Positions 37,501 through 48,814 of a stretch of DNA of 64,000 nucleotides are shown here, piece by piece (the first letter of the stretch is position 1; each line of letters starts with the position of its first letter). The stretch lies in NCBI GenBank assembly GCA_023653785.1, contig JAMKCH010071899.1:36610-100609 (forward strand), in the 5' to 3' direction. Below the pieces are notes generated by a model. The model was not told the DNA's origin, searched no databases, and worked only from the letters and a program-made list of their open reading frames with translations. The position numbers and the translations under genes are program-made. This stretch comes from Ophioderma brevispina. Taxonomy: Eukaryota > Echinodermata > Ophiuroidea > Amphilepidida > Ophiodermatidae.

Positions 37501-40200
37501 CTTAATACCCTCTCCCCCTTCCCAGCGGCCTTGCTTTTGGGAGGGGGGGGCGATTCGTCGTCCTGGCCCCGGGCTTCTGAGACGAAGCGCGGGAGTTGGT
37601 GCCGGCTTCGCCTGCTTGGCGGCCCGACCAGAAGAAGAAAGCGAGAACGCTTAGAACTTCTTCTTCTGGCCGAAGTATCTCGCGGAGAATCTTCGCCTGG
37701 GCCCTCCTTGGCGGCCCTCGAACTCGCCCCCGTTCCGCGATGCAAGCAGGAGCCCAAAATGTCCTCCGAAGAGAACCACTTCCCGGGTCTCCGACTTGGT
37801 CTTCGAGACCTCCAAAGCGAGTTCAGTAGCCAGAACGGAGTGATAGCAGTCGTTCTTCTCCAGCCCGTAGAAGCTCAGGCGACGTGCCAAGGCCATGAAC
37901 CTCTGTCCTGCCTATCACTACGAACCGAACCGTACCGCAATCAGAGGGCTCCGGGGAGGCAGCTCCACTCTCGCCCAACGAAGACCTGAGATCGTGGGCG
38001 AGTACCATGGCGAAAGACCCTTGTCGCGTACCGTAGACCCTGCCAGGTCCGCGCCTCACCTTATCCGCCCAGAAGGATAGTAGCCAGTTGGGGCTCCTTA
38101 CCCGACGTATCTTGGCCACCAAGTCGGGTCCATGCTGGAGTCCGCAAGAAGGAATCGAAATCCTTCTCCTCCATCTTAATCCTCATGGATTTGTGTGAAA
38201 TTCACCGAAAAACCTGCGGTCTTTTGCGTCACTTCACCGGCACCGCTTTCCAAGCATACCACCGATTTAAGGTCAACTCTTAACACGTTGGGTGGACTAA
38301 CCTAAGCGAGATTCAGCTTCCCACTTCCGCAACCCCCTCTCCGGCGCGCAATCAAGCCCGCGCTTTCGGCAGCAGCCCCGCCCTGCGACACGGCGTAGTG
38401 CACTCGGGAAGAGATTCCACCTCCTCCTGCTCCAAGCTACCGATTGCCGAACGGTCGAGGCTCATCCACCTCGGTGAGATGCCTCCGAGCCGTAGTCCTC
38501 CCTCAACTGGCGCTTTCTTCACTACTCGTCGGAAGTCTGGCCGGCCGGTAGAGTCCCGGAGAGGACGGCCCACCAACAGCAGAAGAGGGCAGGGGAGTCA
38601 GGTGGAGCCACCTGGCGCAACACCAGACCTCCCGCTGGGACCGAAGCCCCAACTGGACACTGGACTGGACAGCGTGGGCCTGTTAGCCCGGCTGAATCCA
38701 GCCTGACCCCGCCGGGGGTACTGGCCGAGAAAGCGTGGGAATACTCCCCAATTCCCAGTACTCTACCCCGGTGGTAGTGGACGGGTACAAAACCGCCTGG
38801 CCCAGGCCCGGTAACCCCAAGCCTTGTACCCAGCAGATTGCCACCCAAGCCGCCAAGGGTTGCCAATATGCGCAGTAGCGGGGCGATAACATCGCTTCGA
38901 AATCGGCTATGTCTCCACCCCCACCCCACCTCACCTGGTACCAACGGCTGAGCAGCCGACTGGGCGCGGTGTTGCCATAGCCTTTGGGGCCTCCCCAACG
39001 AAGCCCCGGTTTGAATAATAACATACCCGACTGACCCACCACAGTCCAGCCCGGCTGGGTGGTAGGCAACGTACGGGGCGCAGCGTATCCCGTGAGGGTC
39101 GCTGCGGGCGAAATCCCCCGCAGAGCAAGCCACAGAGGCTGCCAAAAAAGAAGGCAGGAGCGCCGCGCTGGGGCACCCACAGGATTTCCGCACAGGCTGC
39201 CCTACATCGAGACTGGTACGGGATACCCCGTACCTGTCACCCCTGAAGGTGTACCCGCATGAGACGCCAAAGCTGACGGGGTCAGCTGGGGCGCAACGGG
39301 GCCAACCCTGGCGAGCACACACACACCACACCCCCGTGGGGCCTGGCAAACGTTATGCGGTACCGGCTGGGGTGGTATCGCAGGACCGAGCTAGGCTCTC
39401 ATGCGGCGTGGTGAGCGTTGATGACACCTGCTGTACCTTAATGGAACACCGTAAGCATGGTACCTCGGTTCTACCGCACAGTACCCTTGGTGAACCGCTA
39501 CCCGTAGTCGCGGTCGTGGCCCCGCAGACAACCAGTGACACCGACCTACGATTAGGCAGACTGCCCCTAGCGGCAATGGATCGGCCCCGGTCACCGTCGT
39601 CACCAATCCCACTCAACCACCACCGAATTTCACACCGACCGGCCGCCAAACCACCCCTTTGTATTGGCACACGTGCCTCGCTAAGCCTGCCCGTACAGCC
39701 CCAGAGCTAAACCAGCGAGCCATCGGCCATGGGGGGCCGGTAACCTGCTGCTTGACGCGACTTCCCGCTGGAGACGCCCGGAAACACTCTGCGAACAACC
39801 GAAGCTATCCACTTCGGAGCTCCTAGCGCACGATCTGCCCGAGACGATCCCCGCCCGGAACCCGAGAACCACCCCCCTTCCTAAAGCGAACTGAAGATAA
39901 ACCGCGCTTCATGTCGCCCATTGAGCACAGTCCAATCCAATGCAGAAAGACATGCACCGGTTGGTGCGGGAGCATAGCCTGTGGGATAAACGCAAAGAGG
40001 ATGGGGGATCAAAAGATGAATGAAGTGGACACCGTGCGCATTTATGCGACTACATAACGGGGGACGCGACCATATGGATAACCGCGTGTCGGAAACGATA
40101 AGAAAAATTGAAACTCAGTGAGGACTCCCGACACGTAACGAAGGGACTAAGAAAACGTCTCGGTAACTGAGTAACAAACGGTTAACGAAATTTTTTCTAA
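37500..40200 (-). pseudogene. DIRS-like gag-like region
   Basis: Region 5' of the RT on the same strand, GC-rich, coding for Pro, Gly, Arg and Ser-rich sequence in several frames. The longest is 39349-38522 (275 codons) and has no recognised domain. GGTACC occurs repeatedly (for example 39358, 39459). By position it should include the gag-like protein of the element. The plus-strand frames here (such as 39249-39710) are most likely shadows. Confidence 0.45.
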
Positions 40201-40589
40201 GTCATTGCAACTATTGTATTAAATCCACACAAGCATATATACCTAAGAGCGCCCCCCCCTATAGAAATGTTATTGATAGTGATAACCACACGAAACAGAC
40301 CGGCTCACACAAAGCAAGCATCCAAAGCACGCAAACCACTTTGTGCGAACTGGCGGGCCTTTATAATAAGAATACTTTTCCTTCCCGCACAAATAATCAC
40401 ATGACCGCAAGGCGGTAAAAAAGATACACCACCAAAGCCTCCGTCGGAGTATAATCCACTTGTTTATCCTTCCAAGCTCTTATTCCTTATATAATAATCC
40501 TTATATATCCAAGGTAGTGGTGGTAGTAAGTATTAGGATATTCCGACGAGAGACATAGTCTTATATCAATATAAGTTTGGCAGTAGTAA

Positions 40590-40770
40590 ATGAAGCCGCG
40601 AAGCGGGACCCTCCGGTTTGCTAGCTGGCCAAAACGACTGAGAGGACAACTGCCCCATGCGTGTGCCTGGGTACTGGAGGGAACGCCATTTCTCTTTTGG
40701 GGTGTTATTTGTATGTTGGGGCATTTCCCTTCTCAAGAAGGAAAATGCCTGTTTCATCAACCTTGGTGTA
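40590..40770. repeat. Inverted terminal repeat, 5' side of DIRS-like element
   Basis: Contains CCATTTCTCTTTTGGGGTG, TTATTTGTAT and TTGGGGCATTTCCCTTCT, which are the inverted counterparts of the blocks at 33.96-34.14 kb. In DIRS1-like elements the terminal repeats are inverted and are complementary to a short internal region. I did not resolve the internal complementary region here. Confidence 0.8.
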
Positions 40771-40965
40771 AGGAAATCACTCAGTGTTAGGATTTACATC
40801 TTTTGGCAAAAAATCTGAAGAGGGCTTAAACACTCAACGGCTACCCTCCATATCATCATATCCTTACAGTTCTTACGGTTTGTGAAAACATTGGAATATG
40901 TAGGAAGACTTTTAGGTTGAATATATCCGGGACTAATTGGCTGACCAATTAGCCCCCAACTGCAT

Positions 40966-40979
40966 GGGGGGGGGGGGGG
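40966..40979. repeat. Poly-G tract
   Basis: A run of about 14 G at the intron position between the DIRS-like element and the ABCC signature exon. It is low complexity only. Confidence 0.8.
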
Positions 40980-41083
40980 AGGTAGACTAGGCTTTTGCTC
41001 TTCATGCCAAATTTGCTGTACTCTCTCCCAAGTTATGTTATCTGTCCTTCAAACAAACCGGTCTTAAGAAACTATTTAAGTCA

Positions 41084-41302
<219 letters not shown>

Positions 41303-41758
41303 TTATTTAAAGATCATTAAATCTATGAGATTTTAATGCATGTAAGGTAGGGACTATATTTAGTGTAAGCATTAAGTAATACGGGCTTTCATTATCCAGT
41401 GAGTAATGAAAATACTTGGTAAATACGGGAAAATATTAATTGGGACATTAACCAATCAGCATCCACCATTCATGTCCTATAATGAGGATGGAACATTACA
41501 TATTGTCTGCCTTATTTGAAACTAAGAAACATAAAATATAAGTCTCACATAACAGCCTATACATTTTAAGTAGCTAACATGCCAAAAACATTATAAATTT
41601 TGCCATTTTTTAATTTTTTTATGAATTTACATAACATTGTAATTATATATCATGTGCTATAAAAAGTTGGTTTTTGTCTAGACAGGGGTTCATCTGTTTA
41701 GTGCAGATAGTAAGCGGTTCATATTAACTTTTAGTTGATAAATTATTGTTGAACTCAC

Positions 41759-41857
41759 CTATCGGCATTAAAGGCTTGCCCAAATGTGATATTGTCTCTT
41801 AATGACGCATTTACAATCCAGGCTTTCTGTGATGCGTAAGCTACAGAGGCCATATGA
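41759..41857 (-). CDS. ABCC exon: NBD1 Q-loop
   Basis: Exon of 99 bases with acceptor CCATGCAAG and donor AG|GTGAGT. It enters and leaves in phase 2. It encodes HMASVAYASQKAWIVNASLR then DNITFGQAFNADR. VAYASQKxWIxNASLRDNIxFG is the Q-loop segment of ABCC NBD1, with the glutamine that contacts the transmission interface. In SUR1/SUR2 the corresponding segment also begins with an AYASQKPWLLNATVxENI-type pattern. The frame is intact. Confidence 0.94.
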
Positions 41858-42026
41858 CTTGCATGGAAGAAAATAAAGCACAGTATTAACATTTGAATGT
41901 TGGAAATTTCATGTTTCAATTACATTTGCTTTAAAGTTGAAATTACTGTTAAATCAAATTGAACAGCTTGGCAGGTAATGAGTAGAGAAAATAAAGCCAT
42001 TGGACGACTTCTATTATACAATTAAA

Positions 42027-42534
42027 TAGGGCTGTCGTTGATATGCCTTATGTCGACACGTGTTGCCATAAGCCATATCTTGACATGTCGCTATGGAAAA
42101 CAGGATATCGACAAACTTGTATAATAAGCATTCTATTAAAAAAGGACACAGTCTACTCTAAAATGATCAATTTATGACTAACTCTTTCTTTCAGGATTTA
42201 TTATTTAATGAATATAACAAGGGCTATGAAAATATAGAACAGTAAAATATATGAGTAGTTCTGCATATCTGGGATTGAACTTAACCCGACCTATTTACGT
42301 CTGTTAAGTTCATATACCCCAACTCAAGACTAACAGTATCTCAAAGGAGACCCTGCCTGGATTTAACTGGGTCATGCGGGTAATGAGTTTTCAGTGTGTC
42401 CAGTCTTGGATTTATATAAAGCATAAAGTCAGTTTGATAATTGAATGATAAAATTGCATTAAAATTTATGTCGATGTCGTGATCAAATTATATCAACATG
42501 TCGCCATAAAAATTACATGCCGACGACAGCCCTA
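42027..42534. mobile_element. hAT-type non-autonomous element with 8-bp target duplication
   Basis: A 508-bp element with terminal inverted repeats TAGGGCTGTCGT / ACGACAGCCCTA, flanked on both sides by exactly CAATTAAA (42019-42026 and 42535-42542). An 8-bp target duplication with a TAGGG-type terminus is the hAT signature. It has no transposase. It sits 36 bases beyond the donor of the Walker A exon, inside the ABCC intron. Confidence 0.9.
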
Positions 42535-42578
42535 CAATTAAATAGACAAGAAAGTCGGCTTTCACCTAATAGACTCAC

Positions 42579-42684
42579 TGATTGATTTGAATAGTACCAC
42601 CAAGAGTTGTCATTTCTCCGAAGACTGCAGATAATAAAGACGATTTTCCACCACCAACAGGTCCAACAACAACTGTCAGTTTAC
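42579..42684 (-). CDS. ABCC exon: NBD1 Walker A
   Basis: Exon of 106 bases with acceptor TTGATCTTAG and donor CA|GTGAGT. It enters in phase 1 and leaves in phase 2. It encodes GKLTVVVGPVGGGKSSLLSA then VFGEMTTLGGTIQINQ. GPVGGGKSS is the Walker A P-loop, with the lysine that binds ATP phosphates. The first codon is completed by the G ending the upstream exon (IPA-G), so the two exons join cleanly. The frame is intact. Confidence 0.96.
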
Positions 42685-43049
42685 CTAAGATCAAGTGAGC
42701 AAAGCAATATGTCACATAAAGAAAATGGTAACAAAAATCCTCCACCTTAAAAAATCAGCCTAGTGACAACCCTAGGTGTATTGAGTTGTGTTCATTCAAT
42801 TAATTGGGTCCCCAGTATCTAAATGTATCAGTACTCGGGTCTAAAAATAGCTTTGCCATCTACCTATTCAGTGAGCAGTGGCAGTGCCACACTTCTTTTT
42901 CTGGTTGGGAAAGTGAAATGTGTTTTGTGTGGGGGGAGGTGAAGTGAAATTTGGGGGAAAATATCCACCAATTCAGCGTTTTTTTAAGCAACTTTGGCCC
43001 CAATAAATGACTGATATTTACCAAAAATTTGTTGATTTTGCCAAAAAAT

Positions 43050-43560
43050 GCCAACATTTTCTTATGGTGAGGGCTAAGAAAAAAGCTAGAATTCATGGTT
43101 CTCGGCTTCTGTGCTGCTATATTCAAAGAATATAAGCTGTGGGGCACTCAGCTTATCTTACAACTTGACCTCACATGACTTTGACCATATGGCACAGTAC
43201 CTTGACCTCATTAACAAATGAGGGGATCCAATATTGCAAACCTATGACACAAGTTTGAACTTCAACTTTTCAATGTAGGTCAATTTTATATTGTAGCCTA
43301 GTTTCAACTTGACCTCACATGGACTTGACCTAGGCACAGGACTTTGACCATTTGAACATGAACCTTGACATCATCACATATGAGGGATCCCATGATGCAC
43401 CTATACACAAGTTTGGTTAATTGAACTTCAACTTTTCAATTAAGGTCATTAACTTAACAATTTTAGGACACAAACATACACACACGCGCACACATATTGT
43501 AAGTGGTCCTGCCAAGCTATAGCTGACAGCCCACAAAAATGGCTGGACAGGAAAATGGCA
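43050..43560. repeat. Dispersed repeat W copy
   Basis: Related to 27030-27345 and 29615-29930. It has CTATATTCAAAGAATATAA, repeated TTGACCTCACATG.., CACATATGAGGGATCCCAT, GCACCTATACACAAGTTTGGTT, CTTCAACTTTTCAATTxAGGTCA, a CACACAC tail and GCCCACAAAAAT. It includes an internal partial duplication of the TTGACCTCACATG part. A poly-C run and CCA repeats follow near 43598-43621. Confidence 0.75.
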
Positions 43561-43669
43561 CCCTGAATCCCCACGCCCCCACAACCCCCCAACCCAGCCC
43601 CCCCCCCCCCCCCACCACCACTGTAAGCGGAGTATAATGCTTTATTAAGCAACAAGAAAAATGATATAC

Positions 43670-43744
43670 CTGCCGGTATCTGTATGTTAAGGCCAGAGAT
43701 GGACAGGAAAATGGCCATCAGTTGTCTGCATGCAAAGTACCCTT
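43670..43744 (-). CDS. ABCC exon: start of NBD1
   Basis: Short exon with acceptor GATTCAG and donor GCAG|GTATAT. It encodes GYFACRQLMAIFLSISGLNI then QIPAG. GxF.. followed by FLxxIxLxIPAG is the antiparallel strand region before Walker A in ABCC NBD1, where a tryptophan or other aromatic stacks on ATP adenine. It leaves in phase 1, matching the Walker A exon. Its entry phase would be 1, whereas the upstream exon (45711-45971) ends in phase 0, so a small exon between them seems to be missing. Confidence 0.72.
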
Positions 43745-44251
43745 CTGAATCTTAAAATATAAAACCTACCATAAATTATGATAGCATTAATCTTTATCTA
43801 ATGTGAAATGAACGCTTCAGAACAGATTGTTTTTATTTTTTTAAAATTGAATTTGGTTTTTCTTTGTATGAAGAAGAGAAAGAAAAGAAAATAGTCCTAA
43901 CTAGCTTTATTGCATTGTTGATGGAAGACTAGGTATTGATATGGAGTTAAATACAGCTTCTCTGAGCGTGTAGTTTTCATAGTTTGGATGATGTAGCTCC
44001 TGTTAGGAGTGGTTTTGTTTTCATCATCCATTTATTCAGGAGCAAGGTCAGTTTGGTGGTACCATCATAAGCCAGATACACGAGGCGATTTATAACAAAA
44101 AATAATAACCAATATATAGGTCTTCACTCCCTGTAAAGAAATCAATTGATTTTTAGTTAATTTGACTAAAATGAAATACTTGTAAAAAATTCCTAGGGAA
44201 TACAAAGGAAAACTGCTAATTAACAGATATATGAATTATCATTTGATCACT

Positions 44252-45182
44252 TAAAGGGCCATGGTCAGATCGCGAATAGCTTCATGCCCAGAACCCCAAA
44301 TTTACTGGAAGTGGTCAAAATTTTGGTATAGATCTAAAGAAAGCTACTATTTTTCTCATTTACACTTTGGGCTAAAGGGGGTTTGGTTTAGATGTTATGA
44401 GCGAAAATGTGCCCCATTTTGGTCAAATATTAAAGCGAAATGCCAGGCTAATATAATTTTCGCTTCAACATATTATAAATACATGTTTTTTTCAAATGAA
44501 TGTCTTTCAGTCAGAAAAATGACACTATGTTATTGATATCAAAGTAAAACGTTTATAATATCTTCCGCATGATTGCAGCCATTTTGATCGGCCCACGAGA
44601 AAAATTGAAATCATGACGGTATATAGTACATAGTGTGTCTTGAAATAAGTAGCCAGTGGAAGATTAGTGAATGCCTTAACCAAACCTTTTCAGCTATATT
44701 CTGTTCAAGAATCCGCCCCAGTTTTTAATCGATCGTTACTGCTTTTCTACTGGACACACTATATAATCCGATTTTCTGTCCAGGAGTACCCTAGACATTC
44801 CTTAGACACCTGTTTTTATCTATTGACTTACAAAGTCATACAACGTCACCAATGCCGAGCGACGTCACCAATGCCGAACATGGCGACCTCCATGGGCAAC
44901 ATTTATTAGTTAATTCTGCTAATAAGGCATTCAATATTGCAGTAGATATTATTTCTTTCAGACCGGAAAGACATCTTTTAAAACATACTTAAATTAAAAA
45001 TTAGCCTGTTAGTACACTTTAATTTTACATACTCTATGGGGCTTTCAGAATCATGTTTTAGCCCTCACATCAAAACGGGTTGAAATATCGGCAAGAAACT
45101 TTCCAGATGGTGTTTTAGGGTGAAAGCCATTCTATCAAGATGAAAATTTTACATACTTAAATTGGGTCATCCCCCTTTTATA
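44252..45182 (+). repeat. Dispersed repeat X copy with internal insertion
   Basis: Starts TTAAAGGGCCATGGTCAGATCGC and ends GGTCATCCCCCTTTTA. The outer parts match the reverse complement of 17196-17555 and 19920-20282, and the forward strand of 50878-51215 (TTTACTGGAAGTGGTCAAAATTTTGG, GATGTTATGAGC, GCCCCATTTTGGTCAA; ATCAAGATGAAAATTTTA). About 620 bases between roughly 44432 and 45050 are extra here. The ends are imperfect inverted repeats. It is non-coding. Confidence 0.7.
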
Positions 45183-45590
45183 TGTAATGTGATGTTATGT
45201 GATGTAATGTGCAGAGATGTAACAGAGGAGTAGTCCCATTTCCTGAAAATCCAAAATTTTAACCGACGGGAAGGCCAAATTTTAGTGTAGCATCCAGTGA
45301 AGCTCCGGGGAACATATTTTCTTACACGATTTTAGGGTACAAGACCCCTTCTCTAAAATAAATTGGTACTTAAAACTTGTGTTTTTGATAGTTTTACCTT
45401 TACCAATAACACTTTGATCTCAGAAATTTAAAAAAAAATAAAAATTATTATTTTTTTTTTACAATTTCCGGAATTTATTTATTTATGGGCAAAAATCTGG
45501 AAAGTTATATCTCTAAATGTGATGTAATGTGATGTAGTGTGATGTGTAGTGATGTGATGTAATGCAATATGATATGACATGAATGCTTTT
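45183..45590. repeat. TGATGTAATG minisatellite stretches
   Basis: Two clusters of the loose unit (A)TGTGATGTAATG: 45183-45222 and 45518-45582. Between them lies AT-rich sequence with poly-A and poly-T runs. Confidence 0.65.
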
Positions 45591-45710
45591 ACTTCTCAAG
45601 TGAAGTTGCGAAGATTCAGAAGCATAAGTGAAGGTAAAAAAGACACAAACACTCAATCATAAGCTTTTTAATGTGTCATACAACACTGTTGCCTACAACT
45701 GAATACATAC

Positions 45711-45971
45711 CTCTCTTCTCTCATCATGACCAATTTCTGTAACTTCTGTTTCTTCATTTGGCAAGATGTCTTCCTCGCCAGCCTGCTCTACTTCAGGACC
45801 TAGGAAGAAGGCACTTATCCTTCGGGCACTGACCATTGCATTGACCAGAAGCGATATGGCAAGAGGTAGCAGATATAGTGGCTCAATTAGCATATTCATA
45901 AGAGCCAGCGATGTGAAGGTCACTCCTGGAGTCAAAGGTTGCTTGCTGAGGTATGGATATGATGCGAAGGC
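45711..45971 (-). CDS. ABCC exon: MSD1 last helices and linker to NBD1
   Basis: Exon of 261 bases (87 codons, phase 0 to 0) with acceptor AAATTTGTAG and donor GAG|GTATGT. It encodes PLTPGVTFTSLALMNMLIEP, LYLLPLAISLLVNAMVSARR and ISAFFLGPEVEQAGEEDILP. The LTPxxxFxSLALxNxLxxPLxxLPxxI pattern and VSxxRIxxFL are conserved at the end of ABCC membrane domain 1. The acidic tail (EEDILPNEETEVTEIGHDE) leads toward NBD1. The pattern is closer to SUR proteins than to MRP1 by my reading. The frame is intact. Confidence 0.94.
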
Positions 45972-46813
45972 CTACAAATTTTACAGTAATGCCATGGGTT
46001 AACTTTACAGGTTTGATGTAATCATGACTGTTTGAGACGGTATAGCTTTCTTATGGTACAATAATGGAACACTGTGTCAAAGGTTCTATTGCATACCCAG
46101 AGGATGTTTTTGAGTCAATCCCACAATGCACCAGTTTTGGGAAATTTCACCTCAATAGGGTCATGTGATCTCATAAAAATCCTATTCTTAACACATAAAA
46201 ACTGTGACTTTAACGCTCATTTTAGCCGAAAAGCATTAGTACTTAGGGAATTTTTTGCATGATTATGAACTGTCTTGTGGTTCTTAAACTTTTGGAACAC
46301 TTTTTATCCCTAAGTACTGACATGTGTTTAGTACAGTACAGTATAGACACATTGCTATGCATCATGGGATTGATTCAAAACACCCTCTGTTGCATACCTA
46401 AACAAGGTACTTTATATGTTGATATGTCCCATTCACTCTTTGCACGGTTCCCCTGTTGCAGGTAGAGCCTCCAACTAGTATTAGAATAAATGTGGGTGTT
46501 AAATAACAATGCATTCACCTCTCGCAAGCTCAGTGGTTTTGATTGGAGAGAATCAAACATGATATTACTGTTGCGTCAATGCTCCCGTTTATATTGCTGC
46601 CAGATCGAAGCTCTCCCCACAAATGGGGAACCGTGCAAGGAGCGGATATTGATATTATTCTAATATCATCACAACCAACATCATTTGTTTCAAGTAGATA
46701 GAAACACATAATAGAACAAAAATTATAGAAACAAACTACTTAAAACTAGTTTTGCAAGCAACTTAAGAAAACAGACAAACAAGGATCATCAAAGTTATTA
46801 TGCAACTACTTAC

Positions 46814-46854
46814 AACAAGTGTAACAAGTACTGGTGTAGTCTGACACACAAAAA
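46814..46854 (-). CDS. ABCC micro-exon (41 bases): MSD1 helix
   Basis: Very short exon with acceptor TTTAATTTCAG and donor GTT|GTAAGT. It enters in phase 1 and leaves in phase 0. Together with the G from the upstream exon it encodes VFVCQTTPVLVTLV, followed directly by AFASYPYL in the next exon. In ABCC proteins this is the helix xxxTPxxVxLxTF between the coupling helix and the LTPxxxF segment. Both phases fit, which is strong support despite the short length. Confidence 0.88.
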
Positions 46855-46999
46855 CTGAAATTAAATATTCAAAGGCAATGTTGAGTCAAGGAGAACTGTG
46901 ATCAACTTTGTATTTATACACACTCATCAGACCATGGCCCTGACTTGTATTTTAACATCATAGGTTGATAACAATATAACTATTGCAAGATACACTATA

Positions 47000-47688
47000 C
47001 GGGGTGACCCAATAAAAACTTTACCCAAAATGAAAGTGATATTTTTCCACTTTTTAAAAATTTGATATCTGTGGATTTTATTTTATTATCAAAATGGGTA
47101 ATTGAGCATCTTGCCTGAAAAAATTGTTCATTTTGGTTGAGTGGTTCTCAAGATATGGTACACTGAACAGTAAGTCAGCAAAAACAAATCATTTTTCTTA
47201 GGCATGGAAATCCCCAATGCCCAAATTTAAATCGAGCAGATCGTGTCCTACACCCCCCCCCCTACCCTGATGCAAGACAGAAAACTGGTATTTAGTATTT
47301 AGCACAACTGCAGACTTGTTCATGGGTATTTCATGATGGAATGATAAGTACACATAAATTGTTTTGGCCTTTTTTAAATCTGAAATCATAGCATGCAGTT
47401 GTGCTAAATACCAGTTTTCTGTCTTGTGTTAGGGCAGGGAGGGTAGGACACAATCTGCTCGATTTGGGCATTGGGGATTTCCATGCCTAAGAAAAACGAT
47501 GCTCCGTGGACAAGTCTGTTTTGCTGACTTATTGTTCAGTGGACCATATCTTGAGAACCACTCAACCAAAATGAACAATTTTTTCAGGCAAGATGCACAA
47601 TTGCCCATTATTTATGATAAAATAAAATTAAAAAAAGTGGAAAAATAATCACTTTCATTTTGGGTAAAGTTTTTATTGGGTCACCCTG
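47000..47688. mobile_element. Fold-back DNA element with long inverted arms and TA duplication
   Basis: A 689-bp element with TA on each side (46998-46999, 47689-47690) and terminal CGGGGTGACCCAATAAAAAC / GTTTTTATTGGGTCACCCTG. The inverted arms extend about 300 bases each, including TTCATTTTGGTTGAGTGGTT, CTTAGGCATGGAAATCCCCA and AACTGGTATTTAG with their reverse complements in mirror order, around a spacer near 47310-47390. A TA duplication and long arms without transposase fit a Tc1/mariner-type non-autonomous fold-back element. Confidence 0.88.
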
Positions 47689-48333
47689 TAATCTAATTGT
47701 TATAAGCATCTAAAGGATGGATTTTCCTTAATTTGTCAAGGCTGTCCTACCTAAGAGGGACATTCAGGTATTTTATGGAAAGAGCACACTCAATTTTTTG
47801 ACAAAACCAGATTTTTGCATGTATGTAAGGTAATGATCTTTTTCATTTTAAATGCCCAGATCCAGACAACTGAATTTACCGTGACCAATGGGAAACTGAA
47901 ATATACAAAGTACTCATGGAGTGTTAGAATCAATTGTCCTTCCCCTGAGGTCTACCACTTTTCTTACAGTATCTCTGATTGGCTCATTACGTGATATAAA
48001 CTGATATAACATCTTAGTAATCAATCACAACGGACCTTCTATACATCTGTACAAACATTTTTAGCTTTTCTTACCATGTCTCTGATAGGCTATATATATC
48101 ATACAACACAATGTGTAACAAATAAAATAAGCTGATAGACCTCATAGGGTTAACAATATGCAGTTCAGTTGCAAAAGATACATCCATGGTCAAAGTTCAC
48201 ATGGCAAGCTTATGGCAGAAGATGATCAGATGTCAGCAGGATATTTGTAATAATTTCAAAGCCATTTCTTCACTTTCGTACTCATGAAATCAATGCAAAT
48301 GTTCATAAGAATTGTATGACTCAGTTTTATTAC

Positions 48334-48496
48334 CATTTATTCCATAGCAAGAGTTGTACTTGAATATCTTTCGGATTTCAATTCTCCTTATCATCTCTAC
48401 AGCCCTGCAAAACAATTTCTCCCAGCCGTAGAGCTTCAATAGCTTCATACCCTGTAGTAGTTCATTGGAGTGCTTTAACCTGTCATCTGTGAATTT
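48334..48496 (-). CDS. ABCC exon: MSD1 coupling-helix region
   Basis: Exon of 163 bases with acceptor CGCTTACACAG and donor AATG|GTAATA. It enters in phase 0 and leaves in phase 1. It encodes KFTDDRLKHSNELLQGMKLL, KLYGWEKLFCRAVEMIRR and IEIRKIFKYNSCYGIN. D-x-R-x-K-x-x-N-E-x-L-x-G-x-K-x-L-K-L-Y-x-W-E is one of the most conserved stretches of ABCC membrane domain 1. It forms the intracellular coupling helix that contacts the NBDs. The frame is intact. Confidence 0.96.
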
Positions 48497-48814
48497 CTGT
48501 GTAAGCGGCATAAAGTCACACCGAAAGAGAGAAATGAAGACGAAAAATTAATTTTCATTAAAATGTTTCTAGTAGACATTACATGTAAGTGTATTATGTT
48601 GCCTGCCAAGTTAGTGTCGTTTGTATGCAAAACAACATATGAAGGTAAATATTTGCTCATACAGCACTACTGCATGATGTACATATGCGCCTACGATTGT
48701 GATGGCGCAGTGTTTCTCCATCATGTACCTGTTCACACTTTTAACTTACTACCTTGATTGCTCTTTAGCCAGAATCACCAATGGGTGGTGGGTCATTGTT
48801 GAAAGTTGCTTTAA

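Larger units (their letters stand above)
33955..40770 (-). mobile_element. DIRS-like tyrosine-recombinase retrotransposon, minus strand
   Basis: A GC-richer block of about 6.8 kb is bounded by inverted copies of one sequence: AATGCCCCAAAATACAAATA near 33996-34015, and its reverse complement near 40708-40727. The minus strand reads, in order, a Pro/Gly/Arg-rich gag-like region, an RT with VTPKKTGDWRPILN, an RNase H segment with VQTDNSTVVMD, a downstream block resembling LLPDDLSRW.. plus PPEW, and a region like the N-terminal helices of a tyrosine recombinase. Inverted terminal repeats with this domain order are the hallmark of DIRS1-like elements. All frames are broken by indels. It lies in the ABCC intron between the NBD1 signature and Walker B exons, on the gene's own strand. 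Confidence 0.85.

Noticed and set aside
38522..39349. 275-codon minus-strand ORF as a host gene
   Set aside because: It lies between the terminal repeats of the DIRS-like element, in the gag-like position. GC-rich composition keeps several frames open on both strands.
34700..40200. GC-rich block taken at first as rDNA spacer or bacterial contamination
   Set aside because: The inverted terminal repeats and DIRS-type RT and RNase H motifs explain it. No rRNA core sequence or bacterial gene layout is visible.
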